A stretch of DNA of 9,025 nucleotides from Nanoarchaeales archaeon. GTDB lineage: Archaea > Nanobdellota > Nanobdellia > Woesearchaeales > UBA583. Shown in pieces: positions 1-4,396 of the stretch. Positions within the stretch are counted from its first letter, which is position 1, and each line of letters opens with the position of its first letter. The position numbers and the translations under genes were made by a program. Where the stretch lies: assembly GCA_013215525.1 (NCBI GenBank), contig JABSQY010000019.1, positions 15,428-24,452 on the forward strand, read 5' to 3'. The notes beneath the pieces are model-generated. The model was given only the letters and a program-made list of their open reading frames with translations, made no database searches and had not been told where the DNA came from.

Positions 1-155
1 ACATCTAAAGATTTAGATTGTAAAGAACTTGCCGTCTGGATTAATACACCAGCAGCAACCGCAGCTACAAGAATCATTGCAATAAATATAATTAAAGTTC
101 CAATTCCTTCTGCTCCCTTTTTATTATTTCTAATCATTTTTAAAGTTATAGTCAT
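1..155 (-). CDS. Archaellin (archaeal flagellin) N-terminus, partial
   Basis: This is the first 51 codons of a minus-strand gene that runs off the left edge. The product is the structural subunit of the archaellum filament. The reading MTITLKMIRNNKKGAEGIGT has a short basic N-terminus, then a class III signal peptide with a KKG|AEG processing site (cleavage expected after Gly14 by the FlaK/PibD-type peptidase). A very hydrophobic segment follows (residues 21-42), with the IGTLIIFIAMILVAAVAAGV-type sequence typical of archaellins. A second in-frame ATG at 137 (Met7) would give a 6-residue prepilin leader before KKG and is an alternative start. The ATG at 155 is favoured because a TATA-like element is centred about 24 bp upstream. 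A type IV pilin is the main alternative, but the GIGTLIIFIAM run fits archaellin best. The rest of the gene and the other arl genes are outside the window. Confidence 0.88.
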   Translation of the reverse strand, partial: MTITLKMIRNNKKGAEGIGTLIIFIAMILVAAVAAGVLIQTASSLQSKSLD

Positions 156-174
156 AGTAATAATTTAAAAATAT

Positions 175-182
175 TATTTAAA
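175..182 (-). promoter_or_regulatory. TATA box of the archaellin gene
   Basis: The minus strand reads TTTAAATA here, inside a 10-bp perfect palindrome at 175-184. Its centre is about 24 bp from the ATG at 155, so transcription would begin at or next to the start codon. Being palindromic, the element could in principle also be read rightward. Confidence 0.5.
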
Positions 183-272
183 TATATTTGTCATTTTTTT
201 TTAAGTAAATATTAACCAGATAACATAATATGAATTCAGATATATTTGGTATATATCAATATAATAAATATA

Positions 273-280
273 TATATAAA
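273..280 (+). promoter_or_regulatory. Probable TATA box of TFE
   Basis: The plus strand reads TATATAAA about 32 bp before the TFE start at 308, which allows a leader of only a few nucleotides. The surrounding sequence (roughly 251-280) is a run of A/T alternation, so the exact octamer is uncertain. Confidence 0.4.
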
Positions 281-307
281 TGTAGAAAACCATAAATAAC
301 TACGAGA

Positions 308-808
308 ATGGAACTTAGCAAAATTTTAGATATTGTATATGAAATAGTTGGTGATGATGCTGCGCAAGTAGTAGAGTATTTATATAACAACCCAGGAGCT
401 TCTGAGTTTGATATTAGTGAAAATATTGGATTTGCAGTTTCCCAAATTAGAAGTGTATTATATGAATTAAAGGCAAAGAATTTAATTGATTACGATAGAC
501 GTAAAGATAAGGAAAAGGGATGGTATTTATACTATTGGAGAGTTTTACCTCAAAATTTCGAGACTGTATACTTAAATGAGAAAAAGAAAAAGCTTGAAAT
601 GTTTGAAGAGAGATTATCTAATGAAGAAAATTCAATTTACTACATTTGTCCAAACTTTTGTAAAAGATTATCTTTTGAAGATGCACTTGAGTCCAATTTT
701 TCTTGTACTGTTTGTGGAACTTTAATGAATGAAGAGAATAAGACTCGTAAGGTAGAAATGCTTAAGAGAAACATTAAAGAGCACAAAGAATATTTAGCTA
801 AGGCATAA
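308..808 (+). CDS. tfe: Transcription factor E (TFIIE-alpha homologue)
   Basis: The 166-residue product matches archaeal TFE, which stabilises the open promoter complex together with TBP, TFB and RNA polymerase. Residues about 1-85 form the winged-helix domain (ASEFDISENIGFAVSQIRSV, then a wing ending GWYLYYWRV). Residues about 88-110 are a charged helical linker. A zinc ribbon follows with ligands Cys114, Cys118, Cys133 and Cys136. The first cysteine pair is spaced C-x3-C and the second C-x2-C. The core RLSFEDALESNFSC is the family signature between the pairs. A Lys/Glu-rich helix ends the protein. Length is close to the usual archaeal size. The gene stands alone, divergent from the archaellin gene. 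The start at 308 gives the complete winged helix and is preceded by a TATA-like element. Confidence 0.95.
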   Translation: MELSKILDIVYEIVGDDAAQVVEYLYNNPGASEFDISENIGFAVSQIRSVLYELKAKNLIDYDRRKDKEKGWYLYYWRVLPQNFETVYLNEKKKKLEMFEERLSNEENSIYYICPNFCKRLSFEDALESNFSCTVCGTLMNEENKTRKVEMLKRNIKEHKEYLAKA

Positions 809-814
809 TACTAT

Positions 815-869
815 AATTTTGCGAATGCAAAATTCTATCAAATATAATTTGAAATTTTAATTTCAAATT
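815..869 (+). terminator. Tandem hairpins after TFE
   Basis: Two perfect inverted repeats follow the TFE stop codon (806-808). The first has 8-bp arms at 815-822 and 827-834 with a 4-nt loop. The second has 10-bp arms at 846-855 and 860-869 with a 4-nt loop, and a T run (876-880) comes soon after. They sit 6 and 37 nt past the stop. A role in 3' end formation or transcript protection is inferred from position. They could equally end antisense transcription from the rhomboid side. Confidence 0.5.
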
Positions 870-890
870 TCTAAATTTTTAAAACTAATT

Positions 891-965
891 CTATATTAAA
901 TTTAAAATAATATAATAATTATTCAATATATACAATATAATTAAGAATACAATATTAATTTCTAA
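891..965 (-). repeat. Downstream copy ('echo') of the rhomboid 3' end
   Basis: On the minus strand this stretch reads LEINIVFLIILYILNNYYII then LNLI and a TAG stop. The rhomboid gene ends LAINVMLLIILYILNTYFDL then LNLI and TAA. The alignment is gapless over 75 nt (58 identities by hand count), with 16 of 24 residues identical and the stops aligned. It lies 114 nt downstream of the true gene end (1005-1079), in the same frame but behind in-frame stops, so it cannot be translated by extension. Nine of the 17 differences are in third codon positions. It is a displaced remnant or duplicate of the gene end, not a separate gene. Confidence 0.8.
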
Positions 966-982
966 ATCTAATTAATGAAATT

Positions 983-1004
983 TAAATTTATTAAATTAAA
1001 TTTA
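983..1004 (-). terminator. Hairpin and 14-nt tandem repeat after the rhomboid stop
   Basis: Directly beyond the rhomboid stop, 8-bp arms (983-990 and 997-1004) enclose a 6-nt loop made only of A and T. The same stretch contains about two copies of a 14-nt unit (TTATTAAATTAAAT, from 988). It separates the real gene end from its downstream copy. A terminator role is inferred from position only, and the pure A/T composition makes chance pairing likely. Confidence 0.35.
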
Positions 1005-1883
1005 TTAAATTAAATTTAATAAGTCAAAATAAGTATTTAATATATACAATATAATCAATAACATAACATTAATCGCTAAACCAATATAAATTTTATTTCT
1101 GTTTTTAATTTCTAAAGTAAACATTAAGATAATTAAAGATAAGTATCCTCCTATGTGTGCGAGGTTGTTTGTTTGGTTCGGATTTGATAATCCTGAAATA
1201 TCTAAAAATATTAAAAACCAACCAATTAAAAATATTGGTAGTGGAATTATTAATAAATTACTGAATTGAAAAGGTTTTAGTAATATTGCCATAATGATTA
1301 ATCCAGCAATAGCGCCACTTGCTCCAAGCGAGTAGAACATATCGCCAGAGAACAATGAAATTGTGTTTGAAATAATATTTGCAATAAATCCTGCTGCTAA
1401 AAAAATATAAATCATTTTTTCTTTAAAATTAGATTCTACAATTCTTCCAAATATAGTTAATGCTAATAAGTTTGATAATAGATGAGTAATCGAGCCGTGT
1501 AGAAATATTGAAGTTAGATTTGTATAGAATAATATAGATGTTACGCTGATTGAGTGCGTCATAAAGTATTGTAATAATTGTTCGTTTGGATTTAAAAATA
1601 TTATCTGTAATACAAATGTTAATATTAAAAAGAGAGTTGTGAATGCTGTATATTTTGCTTGAAAAAACCAAGTAGATAAATTGTTTAAGATTTCAAATGG
1701 AAATACAAAGACTTTTTTAAAATAATTAATTGAATCTTCTTTGTTTAATAAAATTCCATGAATTATCCCCATTAATAAATATGGAATTAAAGTTATTAAA
1801 AATATTAAAATATCTTTTATTAATTTAAATACAAATTTTGAGTCAGATTCAATATCTTTTAATGTGTCATTATCTTGTTCCAT
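1005..1883 (-). CDS. Rhomboid family intramembrane serine protease
   Basis: The 292-residue multi-pass protein has the rhomboid catalytic set. His129, His134 and Asn138 lie in FLHGSITHLLSN, matching the H-x4-H-x3-N pattern of the oxyanion-side helix. The nucleophile Ser189 is in GASGA, and the catalytic His243 is in AHIGGYL. Rhomboids cleave transmembrane substrates inside the lipid bilayer. Residues 1-20 are acidic and soluble. An extra hydrophobic segment (about 22-46) and a linker precede the six-helix core, which begins near residue 78. A final hydrophobic helix (about 266-286) follows the His243 helix. The gene starts 8 nt after the stop of the upstream metallopeptidase, so the two are very likely co-transcribed. 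The substrate is unknown. The last 24 codons recur downstream at 891-965. Confidence 0.93.
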   Translation of the reverse strand: MEQDNDTLKDIESDSKFVFKLIKDILIFLITLIPYLLMGIIHGILLNKEDSINYFKKVFVFPFEILNNLSTWFFQAKYTAFTTLFLILTFVLQIIFLNPNEQLLQYFMTHSISVTSILFYTNLTSIFLHGSITHLLSNLLALTIFGRIVESNFKEKMIYIFLAAGFIANIISNTISLFSGDMFYSLGASGAIAGLIIMAILLKPFQFSNLLIIPLPIFLIGWFLIFLDISGLSNPNQTNNLAHIGGYLSLIILMFTLEIKNRNKIYIGLAINVMLLIILYILNTYFDLLNLI

Positions 1884-1891
1884 TTTAAATT

Positions 1892-2638
1892 TTAGTCAGC
1901 TTTTAAGAATAATGTAGGAGGATTGTTTTTTAATGTTTTTCTTAACTGTTTGTGGTTTGGGCAAAATTGTTCAACTACGTTCCAAAATTTTGGTTTATGA
2001 TTTTTTTGATTAATGTGAGATATTTCATGAAAGATTACATAGTTTAAGATGTCAATTTCAGCATTTAGTAATTTTAAGTTTAACATTATTTTGTTATCAT
2101 GTGTACAGTGTCCCCATTTTGATTTTACCATAGAGATACTAAATCCAGTAATTTTGTAATTATATGTAACTTCATTCAAAGATAATAGATGATTGTTTAA
2201 TATTGGCGTATATTTTTCTACCAATCTTTTTATTACTAATTTTTCTATTTGTAACATAGTTAAATTTTTATTTATTCTAAAATGAAATTCATCAAGTTTT
2301 ACACCTTGTATTGAAGATTTTTCAATTGTGTATGTTGAGTTATGAAATTTGAATTTTTCTAGTTGATAAATTTCTTTAAATGTTAGATGATTTGATTGAT
2401 TTTGAATTCTTGGAGATTTTAATATTTTAATTTTAATTTTGTTTAATAATTCGATAAAGTGTTGTTCTGCTTGCCTGTTTGATAAATGGTTTGGAAATCT
2501 AAAATTAATTATGGTGTTTGATACTGTTACAGATGAATTCTTTTTTTTTGTAAATTGTACAATTATTTCAAAGGTTTGTTCATTTAATTGAATTTCATTT
2601 TGAAATTGAGGGCGTTCTTGAATTTTTTTAAAAAACAT
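1892..2638 (-). CDS. YgjP-like (DUF45) zinc metallopeptidase domain protein
   Basis: The 248-residue protein carries the YgjP/DUF45 signature. The motif SKWGHCT (173-179) corresponds to the family's S-[RK]-W-G-x-C element. It is followed by LNLKLLNAEIDILNYVIFHE and the zinc site HEISH (204-208), with a further histidine, His214, in NHKPKFW. In this family His204 and His208 bind zinc and Glu205 is the general base. The N-terminal part (residues about 15-160) is the usual divergent beta-rich region. There is no signal peptide or membrane segment, so a cytoplasmic location is likely. It is the first gene of a two-gene unit with the rhomboid protease, pairing a soluble and a membrane protease. 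The natural substrate of this family is not established. The ATG at 2638 fits the shared TATA element about 28 bp upstream. Confidence 0.88.
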   Translation of the reverse strand: MFFKKIQERPQFQNEIQLNEQTFEIIVQFTKKKNSSVTVSNTIINFRFPNHLSNRQAEQHFIELLNKIKIKILKSPRIQNQSNHLTFKEIYQLEKFKFHNSTYTIEKSSIQGVKLDEFHFRINKNLTMLQIEKLVIKRLVEKYTPILNNHLLSLNEVTYNYKITGFSISMVKSKWGHCTHDNKIMLNLKLLNAEIDILNYVIFHEISHINQKNHKPKFWNVVEQFCPNHKQLRKTLKNNPPTLFLKAD

Positions 2639-2662
2639 TATAATTAAATTTATTTAATTAAG

Positions 2663-2670
2663 TTTATATA
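2663..2670. promoter_or_regulatory. Shared bidirectional TATA element (metallopeptidase / BolA)
   Basis: The octamer reads TTTATATA on the plus strand and TATATAAA on the minus strand, both acceptable archaeal TATA boxes. Its centre is about 25 bp from the BolA ATG at 2692 and about 28 bp from the metallopeptidase ATG at 2638. Only 53 bp separate those start codons and no other octamer fits the spacing as well on either side. Both mRNAs would then start at or very close to the AUG. Confidence 0.5.
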
Positions 2671-2691
2671 TTTATGTTGATTATTTATACT

Positions 2692-2919
2692 ATGTTTAAT
2701 TGTGAAATGTTACAAAAAAGTATTGAAGACAAATTAACTGGTGCAAAAGTTGAAGTTTGGGATACTAGAAATGATGGGAATCATTTTCAGGCGAAAGTTG
2801 TGTACAGTGGCTTTGAAGGAAAAACTTTAATTGAGCAACATAAAATGGTGTATGCTGCATTAAAAACAGAAATGGGTGCAGGATTACATTCAATTTCAAT
2901 TAAAACAAAGGTAGAATAA
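2692..2919 (+). CDS. bolA: BolA family protein
   Basis: The 75-residue product (starting MFNCEMLQKSIEDKLTGAKV) is a minimal BolA domain. The diagnostic parts are GNHFQAKVV in the first half, then IEQHKMVYAALKTEM, which corresponds to the family helix R-H-x-x-V-Y. The conserved C-terminal segment LHSISIKTK supplies the invariant histidine that binds the bridging [2Fe-2S] cluster with glutaredoxin. BolA proteins pair with CGFS glutaredoxins in cluster handling and iron signalling, and such a glutaredoxin is encoded next (3030). An upstream in-frame ATG at 2674 would add six residues but lies only about 7 bp from the TATA element. The start at 2692 lies where transcription is expected to begin and gives the normal family N-terminus. 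A hairpin with a T run follows the gene. Confidence 0.9.
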   Translation: MFNCEMLQKSIEDKLTGAKVEVWDTRNDGNHFQAKVVYSGFEGKTLIEQHKMVYAALKTEMGAGLHSISIKTKVE

Positions 2920-2959
2920 AAATGACAGAGTAAATGTGATTACAGTGTAACCAAATTGA

Positions 2960-2995
2960 GACACAGATTCTACAATGTAGAATGGTGTCTTTTTT
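2960..2995 (+). terminator. Hairpin with T run between bolA and the glutaredoxin gene
   Basis: Arms GACAC (2960-2964) and GTGTC (2985-2989) enclose ATTCTACA (2967-2974) and TGTAGAAT (2976-2983). Six Ts follow (2990-2995). The inner part is a perfect 17-bp palindrome with a single central base, so an RNA hairpin would open a few inner pairs to form its loop. This resembles a bacterial intrinsic terminator, 40 nt after the bolA stop. The inner palindrome could instead be an operator for the glutaredoxin gene, as it lies about 50-60 bp before that start codon. Confidence 0.6.
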
Positions 2996-3029
2996 ACATT
3001 GTTTCATTTTTATAAATAAAAATAAAAAA

Positions 3030-3344
3030 ATGGAAAAAAGAAATTTAAAACAAGAGTACGAAAAGATGATTAATGAAAATAAAGTATTTTTATTTATGAA
3101 AGGAGACCCTGAACAACCATTTTGTGGTTTTTCAATGAGAGTGATTAGAATTCTAGAAGAAATGAAAGTTGAATTTGGAAGTAAAAATATTTTAGAAGAT
3201 AATGAAATCCGTGAAGCTGTTAAAACTTTTTCAGATTGGCCAACGTACCCACAATTATATGTGAATGGAAAGTTTGTTGGTGGTTGCGAAATTATTGAAG
3301 AGTTGTATCGTGACGAAGAACTGGAATCTATTTTAAAAGAATAA
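3030..3344 (+). CDS. grxD: CGFS monothiol glutaredoxin (Grx4 type)
   Basis: The 104-residue protein is a monothiol glutaredoxin that ligates [2Fe-2S] clusters with glutathione or another thiol and hands them on, often as a heterodimer with BolA. The active site is CGFS (residues 32-35) in FMKGDPEQPFCGFS. Lys24, the WPTYPQLYVNGKFVGG stretch (70-85) and CE at 86-87 form the thiol-binding surface. A longer frame opens upstream at 2982, but that start falls inside the hairpin before the gene and adds a non-conserved segment. The start at 3030 gives the normal N-terminal helix. A TATA-like TTTATAAATA at 3009-3018 is centred only about 17 bp upstream, too close for a leaderless start, so the promoter is unclear. 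An upstream T-rich element or read-through from bolA is possible. Confidence 0.93.
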   Translation: MEKRNLKQEYEKMINENKVFLFMKGDPEQPFCGFSMRVIRILEEMKVEFGSKNILEDNEIREAVKTFSDWPTYPQLYVNGKFVGGCEIIEELYRDEELESILKE

Positions 3345-3575
3345 AATTTCACATTTTTTAAATATTAATTTTGAGTTAAAATAAGAGTTAAATATTACTA
3401 ATTTTGAGTAGAGTGTTTTAATATAATTTTAGATAATTTTATTAGTTTTATTTTGATAAATAAAAATATGTGAATTTGATGAAATAGTACAATTTTTACA
3501 TATTGAAACTTTTGGAAAAATAAAGTTTCAATTTTCAACGTTTGATTTAAGTAGATAATTTGACATACTAAATGT
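3345..3575. other. Intergenic region with overlapping inverted repeats and a direct repeat
   Basis: No gene is visible in this 231-nt gap. After the glutaredoxin stop there is a T run (3354-3359). The 19-nt sequence starting TTAAATATTA at 3358 recurs imperfectly at 3388 (TTAAATATTACTAATTTTGA), 30 nt away. A perfect 11-bp inverted repeat (3502-3512 and 3522-3532, 9-nt loop) lies 43 nt before the next gene. Its left arm overlaps the right arm of a second inverted repeat (AATATGT at 3465-3471 and ACATATT at 3498-3504), so the two could not form together. A terminator or regulatory role is possible but unproven. Confidence 0.45.
3546..3553 (+). promoter_or_regulatory. TATA box of the small unknown gene
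   Basis: TTTAAGTA is centred about 26 bp upstream of the ATG at 3576, matching the spacing seen at the other genes here and supporting expression of the 65-residue frame. Confidence 0.45.
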
Positions 3576-3773
3576 ATGAATAAAATTCTAATTAAGACAA
3601 CAGAGAAAGTTAAGTTAAGAAATCCAATTTCAGAGAAAAAATACTTACCTAAAGGATGTGTCGGAGAAGTGGATGAATACCTTTATGATAATCAAGATTA
3701 TTTCTATGTTAATTTCCAAAATCCATTTCCTATCGAAGGAGTTGAAAGAAGTCAAGTTATGAGAATTAATTAA
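3576..3773 (+). CDS. Small hypothetical protein, possibly SH3-like
   Basis: I do not recognise this 65-residue protein. A lysine-rich N-terminus (MNKILIKTTEKVKLRNPISE) is followed by a strand-rich body. The pattern KKYLPKGCVGEVDEYLYDNQ, then DYFYVNFQNPF and a terminal VERSQVMRI strand, recalls small SH3-like barrel proteins, where a 'G-x-x-G-x-V' turn precedes a strand ending near 'Y-x-V-x-F'. That comparison is only a fold guess. There are no cysteine pairs, membrane segment or signal peptide. A well-placed TATA element and the non-repetitive, amphipathic sequence support a real gene. It stands alone, convergent with the NUDIX gene. Confidence 0.65.
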   Translation: MNKILIKTTEKVKLRNPISEKKYLPKGCVGEVDEYLYDNQDYFYVNFQNPFPIEGVERSQVMRIN

Positions 3774-3823
3774 ATAAATTAATTTTTATTAAGTAATTTC
3801 TAATTAATTATATTTTTAGTATT

Positions 3824-3871
3824 TTATGAATTATTTATAACATTTTTAAAATCAAATAATTCTAAAAATTC
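3824..3871 (-). repeat. Possible downstream copy of the NUDIX 3' end
   Basis: Just past the NUDIX stop, another minus-strand frame reads EFLELFDFKNVINNS and a stop. The gene itself ends EILKSFIEYKNNEI and a stop. With one codon gap, E-L-F-KN and similar residues line up, and at the DNA level GA..TTA.AA...TTT and TAAAAAT are shared. The displacement is 55 nt, so unlike the stronger cases it is not in the parent frame. The frame can be traced back to an ATG at 3889 overlapping the NUDIX end (21 codons), so a frameshifted C-terminal tail is an alternative reading. AT-rich chance similarity cannot be excluded. Confidence 0.35.
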
Positions 3872-3878
3872 AGAAGGT

Positions 3879-4295
3879 TTATATTTCATTATTTTTATAT
3901 TCAATAAAGGATTTTAATATCTCTTTTTGATTAAATGCTAAATCAAGATCAAATATCTTCAAATTTTCTAAATCAAACCAAGCATACTCCGATAATTCAT
4001 CTCTAGCTAAGTTTATCTCACCACTAATCTCTCCATAAAAATAGATAGGTCTACAAATATATTCATTCACATCAAAAAAATAAGATTGAAAATATTTAAA
4101 CCAAATTATATCACAATTAAGTTCTTCTTTTATTTCACGAATAAGAGCTTCTTCAAAAGTTTCATTATGTTCCACAGTTCCACCAGGAATTGACCAACAA
4201 TTATTAAATTTCCCAGTTTCTACTCTTTTTGCTAAAAGAATTTGATTTTTATTATTTACTATAATTAAATTTACAGCATTTATTATTTCTTTCAT
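3879..4295 (-). CDS. NUDIX hydrolase
   Basis: The 138-residue protein is a single NUDIX domain, which hydrolyses nucleoside diphosphates linked to another group using divalent metal. The NUDIX box runs from Gly39 to about residue 61: G39-x5-E45-x7-R53-E54-I55-x-E57-E58-x-N60. All catalytic positions (R53, E54, E57, E58) are present, but the box's usual second glycine is Asn60. The preceding LLAKRVETGKFNNCWSIPGG is typical of MutT-like sanitising enzymes, although the substrate cannot be read from sequence. The protein is soluble. A TATA element about 25 bp upstream supports the ATG at 4295. A 16-nt hairpin-like segment (3860-3875) lies 3 nt past its stop. Confidence 0.92.
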   Translation of the reverse strand: MKEIINAVNLIIVNNKNQILLAKRVETGKFNNCWSIPGGTVEHNETFEEALIREIKEELNCDIIWFKYFQSYFFDVNEYICRPIYFYGEISGEINLARDELSEYAWFDLENLKIFDLDLAFNQKEILKSFIEYKNNEI

Positions 4296-4316
4296 ATTAT
4301 TAAAAGAAATTTATTA

Positions 4317-4324
4317 TTTATATA
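4317..4324 (-). promoter_or_regulatory. TATA box of the NUDIX gene
   Basis: The minus strand reads TATATAAA, centred about 25 bp from the NUDIX ATG at 4295. The element lies 10 nt beyond the end of the Kae1 3' copy (4334-4360), so the Kae1 3' region and the NUDIX promoter are packed into about 100 bp. Confidence 0.5.
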
Positions 4325-4333
4325 ATTTTACAA

Positions 4334-4360
4334 TTAAATATCTGATTCGATATTAATACA
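4334..4360 (-). repeat. Downstream copy ('echo') of the Kae1 3' end
   Basis: The minus strand reads CINIESDI and a TAA stop, compared with YINIESEI and TGA at the real end of Kae1 (4397-4423). Of 27 nt, 21 are identical without gaps. Four of the six differences are third-position changes. It lies 63 nt downstream, in the same frame as Kae1 but behind the Kae1 stop and another in-frame TAA. A 9-bp hairpin separates the two. On its own this short match is moderate evidence. It is strengthened by the same arrangement at rhomboid and Hef. Confidence 0.6.
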
Positions 4361-4362
4361 TT

Positions 4363-4383
4363 AAAAATTTCGAAGAAATTTTT
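4363..4383 (-). terminator. Hairpin after Kae1
   Basis: Perfect 9-bp arms (AAAAATTTC at 4363-4371 and GAAATTTTT at 4375-4383) enclose a 3-nt loop, 13 nt past the Kae1 stop on the minus strand. The transcript would end the hairpin with a U run, as in an intrinsic terminator. It sits between the real 3' end and its downstream copy. Confidence 0.55.
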
Positions 4384-4396
4384 GGCATATTAACTA

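Noticed and set aside
809..890. A 3' echo of TFE
   Set aside because: No colinear match to the last TFE codons was found. The region instead holds two hairpins and a T run.
988..1015. 14-nt A/T tandem repeat considered as a CRISPR or replication iteron
   Set aside because: Only about two copies, no unique spacers and pure A/T composition. It partly overlaps the rhomboid stop.
1429..1671. Minus-strand frame inside the rhomboid gene
   Set aside because: Overlaps the rhomboid core in another frame. The rhomboid catalytic motifs settle which frame is real.
2674..2691. Upstream BolA start codon at 2674
   Set aside because: It lies only about 7 bp from the TATA element, so it would probably be upstream of the transcription start. 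It adds six residues outside the family domain.
2982..3029. Upstream start for the glutaredoxin frame
   Set aside because: The extension begins inside a hairpin and T run and encodes a Phe/Ile/Lys-rich stretch not seen in the family.
2900..3352. Long minus-strand reading frame opposite the glutaredoxin gene
   Set aside because: It is antisense to a clear CGFS glutaredoxin, has a low-complexity Ser/Phe-rich product and no family motif.
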